The translations under genes were made by a program, and so were the position numbers. From Pseudohoeflea sp964511625 (GTDB lineage Bacteria > Pseudomonadota > Alphaproteobacteria > Rhizobiales > Rhizobiaceae): DNA of 64,000 nucleotides. The DNA is taken from positions 186,001 to 250,000 of the forward strand of contig CAZEJG010000001.1 in the NCBI GenBank assembly GCA_964511625.1, read 5' to 3'. The stretch's first letter is position 1. The number at the start of each line of letters is the position of its first letter. This document shows positions 16,809 through 24,805 of the stretch, in pieces. The notes under the pieces were generated by a model. It worked only from the letters and a program-made list of their open reading frames with translations. It was not told where the DNA came from and made no database searches.

Positions 16809-17389
16809 CAGAAACCCTCCAGCACGCGTTGCGTCTTTTCAAGGAACGCCTGACGGGAGGCATCGGTTGACCGGTTCATGTCGTAATGGGCGAGATAATG
16901 GACGCGCGCGCCCGGACGGATGGTCGCCCGCAGCATCCGCATCACGATCTTGCGCGGCGGATCTCCGGCGAGAAAACTGCGAAAGCGACTACCGCCATAG
17001 CTCGTCAACACCGCGAGTTTGCGGATATTGCCCAGGCACGGACGCGCCTTGCCTTCCGCCATCTCGAAGGAAACGCCGGGCAGAAAGACCCGGTCGAACC
17101 AGCCCTTCAGGATGGCGGGAAATCCGTAGTTCCAGACCGGGAAAACCAGCACCAGCGCTTCAGCCGACAGGAGCCGCTCGACATGCGGACCGACGGTATG
17201 GCGGTTGTGCTCGGCATCGTGATAGGCGAGCCGTTCGTCACGCGAGAGCACCGGGTCGAAATTCTCGGCATAGAGGTCGAGAAAATCGACCTCATGTCCT
17301 GTCGTTTCGAGCGTCTCTCGCGCCATGCGGCAGAGGCTCGCATTGAAGCTCTCTTCGACCGGATGGGCATGGACGAGAAGCACCCGCAT
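16808..17389 (-). CDS. NAD(P)H:quinone reductase-like flavodoxin-fold protein 2
   Basis: This is a 193-residue paralogue of the preceding flavodoxin-fold reductase. Matching motifs are VLLVHAHPVEESFNASL, FLDLYAENFDPVLSRDE, LVFPVWNYGFPAILKGWFDR and LAVLTSYGGSRF. The two proteins differ at the substrate loop (Val-Pro-Ser-Thr-Glu-Glu-Pro in copy 1, Met-Ala-Glu-Gly-Lys-Ala in copy 2), so they may form a heterodimer or have diverged in acceptor. It lies 2 bases downstream of the FAD-linked oxidase gene in the same operon. Confidence 0.82.
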   Translation of the reverse strand: MRVLLVHAHPVEESFNASLCRMARETLETTGHEVDFLDLYAENFDPVLSRDERLAYHDAEHNRHTVGPHVERLLSAEALVLVFPVWNYGFPAILKGWFDRVFLPGVSFEMAEGKARPCLGNIRKLAVLTSYGGSRFRSFLAGDPPRKIVMRMLRATIRPGARVHYLAHYDMNRSTDASRQAFLEKTQRVLEGF

Positions 17390-17391
17390 CG

Positions 17392-18792
17392 TCAGGCTGT
17401 CTCCTGGAGGCCTTTGAACAGCCAGGTCTGGCCGGAGTCGAAGTCGTAGTCCGGATCGTCCCAGGCCACCATCTTGCCGGGATTGAGGAGCCCTTCGGGA
17501 TCCGCCTCGCGCTTGAAGGCGAGCTGCACTTCGTCGGTCTGCTTCATGCCGCCTTCCTCGAGCGTGTAGCGGTGCGGATTGAAGATCGGGCAGCCATTGT
17601 CGGTGTGGAAGGCAATGATCTCCTCGAGCCGCTCGGTGGTGGTGTACTTCACCAGCGGCAGGCCAAAACAGGTGATGTCGCCGTCGAATCGCACGAATTC
17701 CAGATGCGAGATCAGCTCGTCCTCGCCATAGGCCTCGTCCATCCGGCTGCTGAGGGCGAGCTGGTCGGGGAAGGGGTAGAGCACCTGCAGATAGGTCCAG
17801 GCCGGATCGACCCGTAGCGCCCTCAGCGTCGTGTGGTTCCAGGACAGTTCGTAGACCGGCGGCAAGCCCTTGAGATCCGCGACCGAGGTGGCGTCGAAGG
17901 CGATCCGCCCGCCATGGCGACGGTTGAAGGCGAGAAGCGCATCGTGCGACTGCGGCGCGACCATGACCAGCACCACATGCTCTCCCTCGCGGATGAATTT
18001 CTGGTGCCGCTTGAAATAGTCGAAGGGGCAGGGGGCGGCGACCACGGAGATCAGCTTGGTCAGAATGCCGTCCTGCCGGGCAAGCGCGTTTGCGTAAGCC
18101 GCGGCTTCCGTAAAGCTCGCGAAACCGAGGATCATGTCGGTCCAGTCATAGGCAGGCGCCAGCGGCATCTCCACTTCGGTGATGATCCCGTTGGTTCCAT
18201 AGGCGTGGATCACCTTGTGCAGATCGGCGCCCGTCAGGTTGAGGATGCGCGGCTCGGCTTCCATCGTCACCACCCTGAGCCGGATGACATTTCCGAAGTC
18301 GCGCAGGCCGCCATAATTGATCGACCCGATCCCGCCCGACCCGCCGGCGATGAAGCCGCCGATGGTCGCCGTCTGCGCGGTCGACGGATGCATCCTGAGT
18401 TCTTGGCCGGAATGAGCCCGCGCCGCCTTGTCGATCTCTGCGCAAATCGCGCCCGGACCACAGATGATCCGGCCCGTCGATATTTCGCGGATGTCGTTCA
18501 TCTCGGCGAGCGACAGCACCACCCCGCCCGACAGTGGCATAGCCTGGCCGTAATTGCCGGTGCCGGTGCCGCGCGGGGTCACGGGCACACGGTGCCGGAA
18601 ACAGGCCTTGAGTACCCGGATCAGCTCGTCCTCGGACTTCGGCGAGACCACGAGATCGCCCGTCACTGTTTCGAGCTGTTCCTTGAGTACCGGTGAGTAC
18701 CAGTAGAAGTCGCGGCTCTTCTGCTGCACGATCTTGGCGTTGTCCTCGATCCGAATGCCGTCGATCTCGGCGCGCAGGGCGGCGATATCCAT
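17392..18792 (-). CDS. FAD-linked oxidase of the GlcD/VAO family
   Basis: This 466-residue flavoenzyme has a VAO/PCMH-type FAD domain: VTPRGTGTGNYGQAMPLSGG (pyrophosphate loop), GPGAICAEIDKAA, and TIGGFIAGGSGGIGSINYGGLRDFG. A substrate-binding C-terminal half ends with LEEGGMKQTDEVQLAFKREADPEGLLNPGKM, the typical end of GlcD-like hydroxyacid oxidases. It probably oxidises a hydroxy acid or related intermediate, passing electrons onward. It is 3 bases downstream of the amidohydrolase gene. The substrate is unknown; the two quinone-reductase-like genes directly downstream are plausible redox partners. Confidence 0.82.
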   Translation of the reverse strand: MDIAALRAEIDGIRIEDNAKIVQQKSRDFYWYSPVLKEQLETVTGDLVVSPKSEDELIRVLKACFRHRVPVTPRGTGTGNYGQAMPLSGGVVLSLAEMNDIREISTGRIICGPGAICAEIDKAARAHSGQELRMHPSTAQTATIGGFIAGGSGGIGSINYGGLRDFGNVIRLRVVTMEAEPRILNLTGADLHKVIHAYGTNGIITEVEMPLAPAYDWTDMILGFASFTEAAAYANALARQDGILTKLISVVAAPCPFDYFKRHQKFIREGEHVVLVMVAPQSHDALLAFNRRHGGRIAFDATSVADLKGLPPVYELSWNHTTLRALRVDPAWTYLQVLYPFPDQLALSSRMDEAYGEDELISHLEFVRFDGDITCFGLPLVKYTTTERLEEIIAFHTDNGCPIFNPHRYTLEEGGMKQTDEVQLAFKREADPEGLLNPGKMVAWDDPDYDFDSGQTWLFKGLQETA

Positions 18793-18795
18793 CTC

Positions 18796-20109
18796 TCAGA
18801 CCTCCATCAATGCATCGAGTTCGCTGTAGTGCGGCAGCTGTGCGTCGATCGGGCGACCGTCGCGCACCACGACGCGATTGCTTTCCGGCCGCGCCAACAG
18901 TTCGGTGAACCGCCGGCCTTCGAAGACGATAAAATTCGCCGCCGTGTCCACCTCGATCAGTCCGCGGGACTTCAGTCCCATCGCCTTCGCCGCATTGCGC
19001 CCGACAGCTGCAGGCCAATCGCCGACGGGATGGTCGAAATGCAGGATGCGGGTCGCCTCGCGGTAGACCTCGAGCACGTCGAGATCGCCATAGGCATAGA
19101 ACGGATCGCGTGTGTTGTCGGAGGCGACAGCCACATTGATCCCGCGCGCCGTCATCTCGTGCAGGAGCGTCACCCCGCGCCAGCGCGGCGTGGTGCCGTC
19201 GTTGCGCCGGTCCTGCAGATACATGTTGCACATCGGCAGCGACACGATAGAGAGACGGGCTTTGGCCACCAGATCCAGCGTTTCGAGCACCTGCGTATCG
19301 GGCTGGCGCGCCAGCGAGCAGCAATGTCCGACGAGGATCTTTCCCTCGAAGCCGTGCCGGAGTGCAGCCGCGGCGATGCGGTTGAGCGAGACAGCCGAGA
19401 CGTCGTCGGTCTCGTCGGCATGGAAGTCGAGATCGAGACCGAGGTCGATCGCGGTGGAAAACGCCCGGTCGAGGAGCGCGTCGAGATCGGGCACCATGAA
19501 GGTGACTGCACCCAGCACGCCGCCATGGCTGGCGACCGTATGCGCCAGCAGGGAGAAGGTCTTCTCGTCGCGCAGCGCGTCGATGCCGACGAGACAGGCG
19601 GCCTGCAGGTCGATCCGGCCCTTCCACTTGGCCCGCATCTCGGAAAAGACCGGCCAGGAGATGGCGTCCTGCGGCGCGGTGGAATCGAGATGCGTCCGGA
19701 TCGCCGCCGTGCCGTGGGCGTAGGCGCAGCGCAGGCCGAACTCCATGCGCGCTGCCACGTCGTCGCATGACCAGCGTGTCGCCCGATCGGCGCCCACCGC
19801 GTCGAGCGCGCCCATGAAGGTGCCATCCGGGTTCGGTTTGCGCGGCCAGATGTGGCCCTTGTCGAGATGGGTGTGGCAATCGACGAAGGCGGGCAGGACG
19901 ATCCCGCCGCGACCGTCGAGCGCCCGGTCTGCCGGGATCCCGCCGCCCGGCTCGATGCGGGTCAGCCGGCCGCCCTCGACCGTCAGCCGCACCAGCGCCA
20001 GTCCCTCGTCGTCGAAGGAGAGGCCTGCCGCGGTCGTGGCGCTTCCATGAATGCGGACATTGTCGAGAACGAAACTGCCGTCGGTCGGAAATGCGGATCG
20101 CAACATCAT
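18796..20109 (-). CDS. Cytosine deaminase-like amidohydrolase
   Basis: This 437-residue metal-dependent deaminase or amidohydrolase belongs to the CodA branch. Metal and catalytic motifs are visible in order: VDCHTHLDKGHIWPR (HxH), LDLDFHADETDDVSA (His plus catalytic Glu pair; DET replaces the CodA HxDE pattern in part), LVGHCCSLA (His) and VASDNTRDPFYAYGDLDVLE (Asp). The TRDPFYAYGD block is diagnostic of cytosine/isoguanine deaminase relatives that accept N-heterocycles. It overlaps the permease gene by 4 bases, so import and deamination are coupled. The preferred ring is not predictable. Confidence 0.85.
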   Translation of the reverse strand: MMLRSAFPTDGSFVLDNVRIHGSATTAAGLSFDDEGLALVRLTVEGGRLTRIEPGGGIPADRALDGRGGIVLPAFVDCHTHLDKGHIWPRKPNPDGTFMGALDAVGADRATRWSCDDVAARMEFGLRCAYAHGTAAIRTHLDSTAPQDAISWPVFSEMRAKWKGRIDLQAACLVGIDALRDEKTFSLLAHTVASHGGVLGAVTFMVPDLDALLDRAFSTAIDLGLDLDFHADETDDVSAVSLNRIAAAALRHGFEGKILVGHCCSLARQPDTQVLETLDLVAKARLSIVSLPMCNMYLQDRRNDGTTPRWRGVTLLHEMTARGINVAVASDNTRDPFYAYGDLDVLEVYREATRILHFDHPVGDWPAAVGRNAAKAMGLKSRGLIEVDTAANFIVFEGRRFTELLARPESNRVVVRDGRPIDAQLPHYSELDALMEV

Positions 20110-20981
20110 CGCTCCTGCTCGATTGCGCTTTCATGCCAGCGCCGCAGCATCAGGTGGCTCACCGTCGACAGGATGACGAAAATCAGGATCCCGGTCAGCG
20201 AGATCAGCACGAGCGCGGCGAAGAGCCGCGGGATCTTGAGCCGATAACCGGCCTCAATGATGCGCGAGGCGAGACCCGATTCCTGGCCCGCCGCACCCGC
20301 CACGAATTCGGCGACCACGGCGCCGATCAGCGCCAGACCGCCGGCGATCTTCAGCCCGCCGAGGAAATACGGCATCGCGGCCGGGAGCCTGAGATGCCAC
20401 AGCATCTGCCAGCGGCTCGCGCCGTTGAGCTTGAAATAGTCGATCAGGTTGCGGTCGACCGAATTGAGCCCGAGCGTCGTGTTCGACAGGATCGGGAAGA
20501 AGGCGACGATCCATGCGCACAGCAACAGCTTGGCCGTCTGGTTGTCGACATAGATGTTGATCAGCGGGAAGATCGCCACGATCGGCGTAACCTGCAGCAC
20601 CACCGCAAAAGGAAAGAACGACATCTCCACCCAGCGCGACTGGGCGAACAGCACCGCGAGCCCCACTCCGCCCACTGCTGCAAGCAGCAGCGAGAGCGCG
20701 GTGATCTTCAATGTCACGAGAAGGGCCGGAAACAGGATGCCCGCATCCTCCCAGAGCGTTGTGAGAACCAGCCACGGCCGCGGCAGGATATAGGGCGGGA
20801 TCTCGTTTAGCACGCAGATCCGGTCCCAGACGAAAAGCGCCAGTGCCATGATAGCGAGCGGCATCAGCCAGCGGCCGATCCGCTCACGCCGCGTTGCCCG
20901 AAGCCGCGCCAGTTCCTCCGCGTCGACGGTGACGGCCGTCGCCGGTCGTTCGCCGCGACCGGCCACGTCAGTGGAGGCCAT
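20106..20981 (-). CDS. ABC importer permease, SsuC/TauC/ThiX type
   Basis: This 291-residue inner-membrane permease has a cytoplasmic N-terminal tail, then about six helices and the BPD coupling loop EEA-like segment (FKLNGASRWQMLWHLRLPAAMPYFLGGLKIAGG). Together with the ATPase and NMT1-type binding protein next to it, it forms a nitrate/sulfonate/pyrimidine-class importer. Start ATG at 20981 follows a GGAGAGGAG site inside the ATPase gene end (14-base overlap); a longer frame adds 21 residues without family similarity. Confidence 0.88.
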   Translation of the reverse strand: MASTDVAGRGERPATAVTVDAEELARLRATRRERIGRWLMPLAIMALALFVWDRICVLNEIPPYILPRPWLVLTTLWEDAGILFPALLVTLKITALSLLLAAVGGVGLAVLFAQSRWVEMSFFPFAVVLQVTPIVAIFPLINIYVDNQTAKLLLCAWIVAFFPILSNTTLGLNSVDRNLIDYFKLNGASRWQMLWHLRLPAAMPYFLGGLKIAGGLALIGAVVAEFVAGAAGQESGLASRIIEAGYRLKIPRLFAALVLISLTGILIFVILSTVSHLMLRRWHESAIEQER

Positions 20982-21753
20982 GGGCGAACTCCTCTCCCAT
21001 CGCCTCGCCCAATGCCTGGGACACTGAGCGGCAGGTTTCGGCATAATCGGGTGACGTGCGATAGGCCTCGGTGCGCGGGTAGGGCGCGTCGATGGTCATC
21101 TCGCGGAAGATCCGGCCCGGCCGCGCCGCCATCACCGCGATCCGGTTGGACAGGAAGACACTCTCGAACACCGAATGGGTGACGAAGACGACGGTGAAAC
21201 CGCGTTCGCGCCACAGGTCGAGAATGTCGGCATTGAGCTTGAATCGGGTGATTTCGTCGAGTGCCGCGAACGGTTCGTCCATCAGCAGCATCCTCGGCCG
21301 AGTGACCAGCGAGCGCGCGATCGAAACGCGCATCTTCATGCCGCCAGAAAGTTCGCGCGGCACCGCCTTTTCGAACCCCGTCAGGTGCACGAGTTCGAGC
21401 GCATCGGCGACTTCCCGTGCGGCGTCCTGGCGGCTCACGCCGCGCAGCCTGAGCGGCAGCCAGACATTGTCGAAAACGCTCGCCCAGGGGAGAAGCGTCG
21501 GCTCCTGGAAGACGAAGCCGATCTCGCCGCGTTCGAGTTCCGCGCCGTGCCAGTCGAGATGGCCCGAGGTCGGGCTCGACAAGCCCGCGATGATCCTCAA
21601 TGCCGTCGACTTGCCGCAGCCGGAGGGGCCGAGCAGGCTCAGGAAATCTCCTTCCCGAATGACGAGATTCACGTCTTCGAGCGCTACGGTGCCCGAGGCG
21701 AAGCTCTTGCCGATCGCTCGCAGTGTAAGTTGGGCCGGAGGGTATGCGGTCAT
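20968..21753 (-). CDS. ABC importer ATPase, SsuB/TauB type
   Basis: This 261-residue nucleotide-binding subunit of the NMT1-type importer has Walker A GPSGCGKST, Q-loop FVFQEPTLLPW, signature LSGGMKMRVSIARSL, Walker B MLLMDEPFAALDE and a switch His in FVTHSVFESVFLS. This is the SsuB/TauB/ThiZ sequence class. It is encoded 64 bases downstream of the binding protein, separated by a strong GC hairpin, and overlaps the permease gene. Confidence 0.92.
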   Translation of the reverse strand: MTAYPPAQLTLRAIGKSFASGTVALEDVNLVIREGDFLSLLGPSGCGKSTALRIIAGLSSPTSGHLDWHGAELERGEIGFVFQEPTLLPWASVFDNVWLPLRLRGVSRQDAAREVADALELVHLTGFEKAVPRELSGGMKMRVSIARSLVTRPRMLLMDEPFAALDEITRFKLNADILDLWRERGFTVVFVTHSVFESVFLSNRIAVMAARPGRIFREMTIDAPYPRTEAYRTSPDYAETCRSVSQALGEAMGEEFAHGLH

Positions 21754-21776
21754 GTCATTGCTTGCCTGCAGGGAAA

Positions 21777-21799
21777 CGCCCCGGTTTGGCTCCGGGGCG
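21777..21799 (-). other. Intercistronic hairpin between binding protein and ATPase genes
   Basis: CGCCCCGG and CCGGGGCG form a perfect 8-bp stem around a 7-base loop, just after the binding-protein stop. There is no T-run, so it is more likely an mRNA-stabilising or attenuating structure that raises the binding protein over the membrane subunits than a full terminator. Confidence 0.6.
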
Positions 21800-21817
21800 C
21801 GCCCGTGGTTTCCACCG

Positions 21818-22819
21818 CTACTTCTTCAGATCGAGCCCCACCTTCTGGTTGACGAAGTCGAGCGTGTAGCTGGTCTTGATATCGAGCCCGTCCTTGACGA
21901 CGCCGGCCTTGACCATCTTGTCGTAGAAACTCTGCATCCGCTCGTCGGTCATGGCGCCGATACCCATGGTCTCGGTGTCGCCGGAATCGACTATCCCGTA
22001 TTCCTTCATCTCCTTGATCGAGAAGGCGATCTGATCGTCGGACATGTCCGGATTGTCCTTCTTGATCAGGTCGTTGGCGGCAGCGTTGTCGCCGTAGAGA
22101 TAGTTGTACCAGCCCTTGATCGAACCATCGACGAAGCATTTGACGATCTCCGGCTTCTCCTCGATCGTCTTGGCCATGGCCTCGATGGTGGTTGAATAGG
22201 TGTTGAAGCCGTAATCGGCGATCAGAAACAGGTTCGGCTTGAAGCCGCCTTCCTGTTCGACCGCATAGGGTTCGGACGTGATGTAGCCCTGCTGGACCGA
22301 TTTCGGATCGGCGATGAAGGGCGCGGGGTTGAAGGTGTAGGGCACCCGCTTGGAAGCGTCGAAGCCGAACTCGGTGATCATCCACTGGAAGTAGCTCTGG
22401 AACCCTTGGTCGCCGAGAATGTACTGGTCGGCGTCCTTGAGAGATTCCCAGGTGTCGAGCCCCTGGTCCGGATGCGTCATCAAGACCTGCGGCTCCTTCT
22501 GGAAGGAGGCGGCGATCACCTTGACCGGAATGTTCTCCTCGATGGCGGAGAACGCCTCGAGCATGTTGCCGCCCATGTTGAAGTCGATCTTGCCGGCAAG
22601 CAGCAGTGCCCGGTTGTTCACCTGCGGCCCGCCCTGCAGGATGGTCACCTCGAGCCCGCAGGCCTCGTAGGTGCCATCGGCCACCGACTGGTAGAAACCG
22701 CCATGTTCGGGCTGAGCCAGCCAGTTGGTGCCGAAGGAGACCTTCTCCAGCGCCAGCGCATGGCCTGCCGTGCCGGTCAGAAGAAGTGCGGATAGAATGC
22801 TGCGAGAAATTGCCGTCAT
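21818..22819 (-). CDS. NMT1/THI5-like periplasmic substrate-binding protein
   Basis: This 333-residue binding protein of an NMT1-type ABC importer begins with a Sec signal peptide (MTAISRSILSALLLTGTAGHALA, about residues 1-23). The mature part starts VSFGTNWLAQPEHGGFYQSV, the conserved THI5-like opening with the xWxxxPEHGGFYxA motif, followed by VTILQGGPQVNNRALLLAGK. The family binds pyrimidines, thiamine precursors, riboflavin or related aromatics. With the CodA-like amidohydrolase downstream, an N-heterocycle is the likeliest cargo. Start 22819 was chosen for the signal peptide; the longer frame has no similarity. I saw no TPP or FMN riboswitch in the 250 bases upstream. Confidence 0.88.
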   Translation of the reverse strand: MTAISRSILSALLLTGTAGHALALEKVSFGTNWLAQPEHGGFYQSVADGTYEACGLEVTILQGGPQVNNRALLLAGKIDFNMGGNMLEAFSAIEENIPVKVIAASFQKEPQVLMTHPDQGLDTWESLKDADQYILGDQGFQSYFQWMITEFGFDASKRVPYTFNPAPFIADPKSVQQGYITSEPYAVEQEGGFKPNLFLIADYGFNTYSTTIEAMAKTIEEKPEIVKCFVDGSIKGWYNYLYGDNAAANDLIKKDNPDMSDDQIAFSIKEMKEYGIVDSGDTETMGIGAMTDERMQSFYDKMVKAGVVKDGLDIKTSYTLDFVNQKVGLDLKK

Positions 22820-23068
22820 GACACCACCCTTGGCTTTCGAGCGCGCCTTGATGGCGTCGCTTCTCCAAATGCTTCGGGGAGCAATCTTCATGCCAGTAAC
22901 ATTCGCCGCAGCGAGCCGACCCACACCGCGGAAAAGCTCCGGACCGGTGACGCTTTCTGTCGCTTTCTGCTCAATTCGTGGTCAGTGCTCCCAATCCCGA
23001 CGGACGCATCTTGACCCATTTGTGTTGGCATTGGAATACGGAGATGAAACCGGATGGAGAGCGCCGAG

Positions 23069-23473
23069 ATGAAGTACCATACGCCCCAGACGATCCGCCC
23101 GCCCTTCGCCCGCTACAGCCATGCGGTGGAGGTGCCGGCCGGCCACCGGCTCCTCATCTGTTCCGGTCAGCTGGGACTGACGAAAGACGACGTGATCCCC
23201 GACGATGCCGGCGGGCAGGCCGAGCTTTGTTTTACCAACGTTGCCGAAATCCTCGGCTCGGCCGGCATGGATTTCTCCCATGTCGTCAGGATCAACGCCT
23301 ATGTCACGGACCGCGCCTGGCTCAAGCCCTATATGGCGGTGCGCGACCGGCTGTTCGGCGATCCGCCGCCGGCCTCGACGCTGATGATCGTCTCCGGATT
23401 TGCCAACGAGGCCTTCAAGGTGGAAATAGAGGTGCTCGCCGCCGCCCCTGACGGCGGACAGGTGGAAGGCTGA
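23069..23473 (+). CDS. RidA-family protein lacking the archetypal arginine
   Basis: This 134-residue YjgF/YER057c/UK114-fold protein shows the core strands RYSHAVEVPAGHRLLICSGQ, VAEILGSAGMDFSHVVRINAYVTD and the final FKVEIEVLAA. RidA proper hydrolyses reactive imines with a conserved Arg in PARSxVEV; here the matching segment is PPASTLMIVSG, so that Arg is absent and a different hydrolytic or binding role is likely. Two starts are equally plausible: ATG 23069 after GGAGAG (used) and ATG 23054 after CGGAGA, adding MESAE. It precedes a creatininase-family gene by 22 bases, probably as one unit. Confidence 0.82.
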   Translation: MKYHTPQTIRPPFARYSHAVEVPAGHRLLICSGQLGLTKDDVIPDDAGGQAELCFTNVAEILGSAGMDFSHVVRINAYVTDRAWLKPYMAVRDRLFGDPPPASTLMIVSGFANEAFKVEIEVLAAAPDGGQVEG

Positions 23474-23495
23474 CGACAGGTTCAAGGAAGACGAG

Positions 23496-24290
23496 ATGAC
23501 ACGAAAGATCTGGTGGGGCGATTTCACCGCGCCCGAATTCGCCGATATCGATGCCAACGCGACGATCGCGGTGTTGCCGATCGCGGCCATCGAGCAGCAC
23601 GGCCCGCATCTGCCGGTCTCCACCGACACCTCGATCATGCAGGGCATGTTCGACACCGTCATCCCGCTGGTGCCCGACGATCTCGACCTGCGCATCCTGC
23701 CGATCCAGCAGATCGGCAAGTCGAACGAGCATCTCTATGCGCCCGGCACGCTGACCATTCCCGCAACCACCTTGATCGACCACTGGGTCGAGATCGGCCA
23801 TTCGGTCGCCCGCGCCGGCATCCGCAAGATCATCATCATCACCTCCCATGGCGGCAACGAGGAGGTCATGGGCATCGTCTCGCGCGAACTCCGCGTCCGC
23901 GCCCGCATGATGTCGGTGAAGACGAGCTGGATGCGCTTCGGCCTGCCTGACCACATGTATTCGGACGAAGAGCGCCGCTACGGCATCCACGGCGGCGACG
24001 TCGAAACCTCCCTGATGCGCCATTTCCACGCCGAACTGGTCGACATGTCGAAGGCCGAAAACTTCGTCTCCGCCGTCAAGCGCGCAGAGAACGAGTTCGA
24101 TCTCCTGAAGCACACCGGCACCCACGCCTTCGCCTGGATGGCCAATGATCTGCATCCGTCTGGCACGGTGGGCGAAGCGGCGAAGGCGACGGCCGAAAAG
24201 GGCAGGGCAACTGCCGAGCATCAGGCGAGGGGCTTTGTAGAGCTTGCGAAGGAACTGCGCCGCGCCGATCTGGATGATTGGCTGGCATAG
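23496..24290 (+). CDS. Creatininase-family amidohydrolase
   Basis: This 264-residue protein has the metal-binding pattern of creatinine amidohydrolases and their relatives: IAAIEQHGPHLPVSTDT (Glu, His and Asp ligands), ITSHGGNEEV (HGGN) and the late GIHGGDVETS with the Glu ligand. The family opens cyclic amides and also includes enzymes such as MftE and formamide hydrolases. It lies downstream of the RidA-like gene, and a five-gene Pxp/biotin cluster starts 2 kb away, so local chemistry is again amide-directed. Creatinine itself is not indicated, as no creatinase or sarcosine genes are present. Confidence 0.87.
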   Translation: MTRKIWWGDFTAPEFADIDANATIAVLPIAAIEQHGPHLPVSTDTSIMQGMFDTVIPLVPDDLDLRILPIQQIGKSNEHLYAPGTLTIPATTLIDHWVEIGHSVARAGIRKIIIITSHGGNEEVMGIVSRELRVRARMMSVKTSWMRFGLPDHMYSDEERRYGIHGGDVETSLMRHFHAELVDMSKAENFVSAVKRAENEFDLLKHTGTHAFAWMANDLHPSGTVGEAAKATAEKGRATAEHQARGFVELAKELRRADLDDWLA

Positions 24291-24501
24291 AGCTCTTCAG
24301 AGAAGATGGAATGGCTGAGGCGGCAACAGACGACGCTGAGCAGCCGCGAGTTAGCAAGTTGCTCCATCTGTAGCCAGCGTGGAGCGCCAGTGGTTTACGA
24401 CGCAACTCTCGTTGCGATCATGTGCCAGCCACTTGAAATGCAGAATGAAACCGTCTACCAAATATGAGGGGTACAATCTCGCCGTCATTAAGGGAGTGAT
24501 C

Positions 24502-24627
24502 ATGACGAACGCGAAGAAACAGCCTTACACCGGTCCGCAGATGAAGAAGGCGATCGCAGCGTTGCAAGCCGTCGCCGCGCAGCAGCCCCCTTCCAGCCCG
24601 CAGCAGAATTTCAACCCCGCCCAGTAG
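24502..24627 (+). CDS. Small unknown protein, 41 residues, copy 1
   Basis: This short gene encodes a 41-residue basic-to-polar protein: MTNAKKQPYTGPQMKKAIAA, then LQAVAAQQPP and a Pro/Ser/Gln tail. It has no signal peptide or membrane span; the middle (about 12-28) could form an amphipathic helix. ATG 24502 follows TAAGGGAG at good spacing. Coding potential is supported by a paralogue 465 bases downstream whose first 28 residues differ at one position (Ala20 to Thr), while the tails diverge. I recognise no family. It might be a regulator of, or be co-opted by, the adjacent LysR locus, but this is only positional. Confidence 0.65.
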   Translation: MTNAKKQPYTGPQMKKAIAALQAVAAQQPPSSPQQNFNPAQ

Positions 24628-24690
24628 TCCATTTATCTGGCTGGGTAAACAGGACGGTCTGTTTGCTTGCAGCCTTTGCGTGCATCCGCC

Positions 24691-24800
24691 CTACCTCTGC
24701 GGCAGCCCGAATGCCTGCTGGAAATGACTGCGGGAGGCACGCATCGCAGGGATAAACTCGGTGATGTTGATCGCTTGGAAGCGCCGGCCCTCGGGCGGCC
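24691..24800 (-). pseudogene. Decayed 3' fragment of the neighbouring lysR gene
   Basis: Read on the minus strand this segment encodes EGRRFQAINIT then EFIPAMRASRSHFQQAFGLPQR and a stop, matching the C-terminus of the intact LysR protein at 25159-26061 but missing about 14 residues in between. It is the 3' end of lysR carried along in the 465-bp tandem duplication and then degraded. No start or DNA-binding part remains. Confidence 0.82.
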
Positions 24801-24805
24801 GCAAG

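Larger units (their letters stand above)
24341..24805. repeat. Tandem duplication unit 1 (465 bp)
   Basis: This is the first of two head-to-tail copies. It runs from CAGCCGCGAGTTAGC to the base before the same string recurs at 24806. It holds a conserved 161-base leader, a 41-codon gene, a short spacer and a decayed 3' end of lysR. The leader has no insertions or deletions relative to unit 2, and includes CGCAAC-TCTC-GTTGCG, a perfect small stem in this copy and a partly conserved one in the other. Confidence 0.85.

Noticed and set aside
22820..23068. TPP or FMN riboswitch upstream of the NMT1-type binding protein
   Set aside because: Neither the CTGAGA core of the TPP element nor the FMN AGGG...GCCG-type pattern was found on the minus strand.
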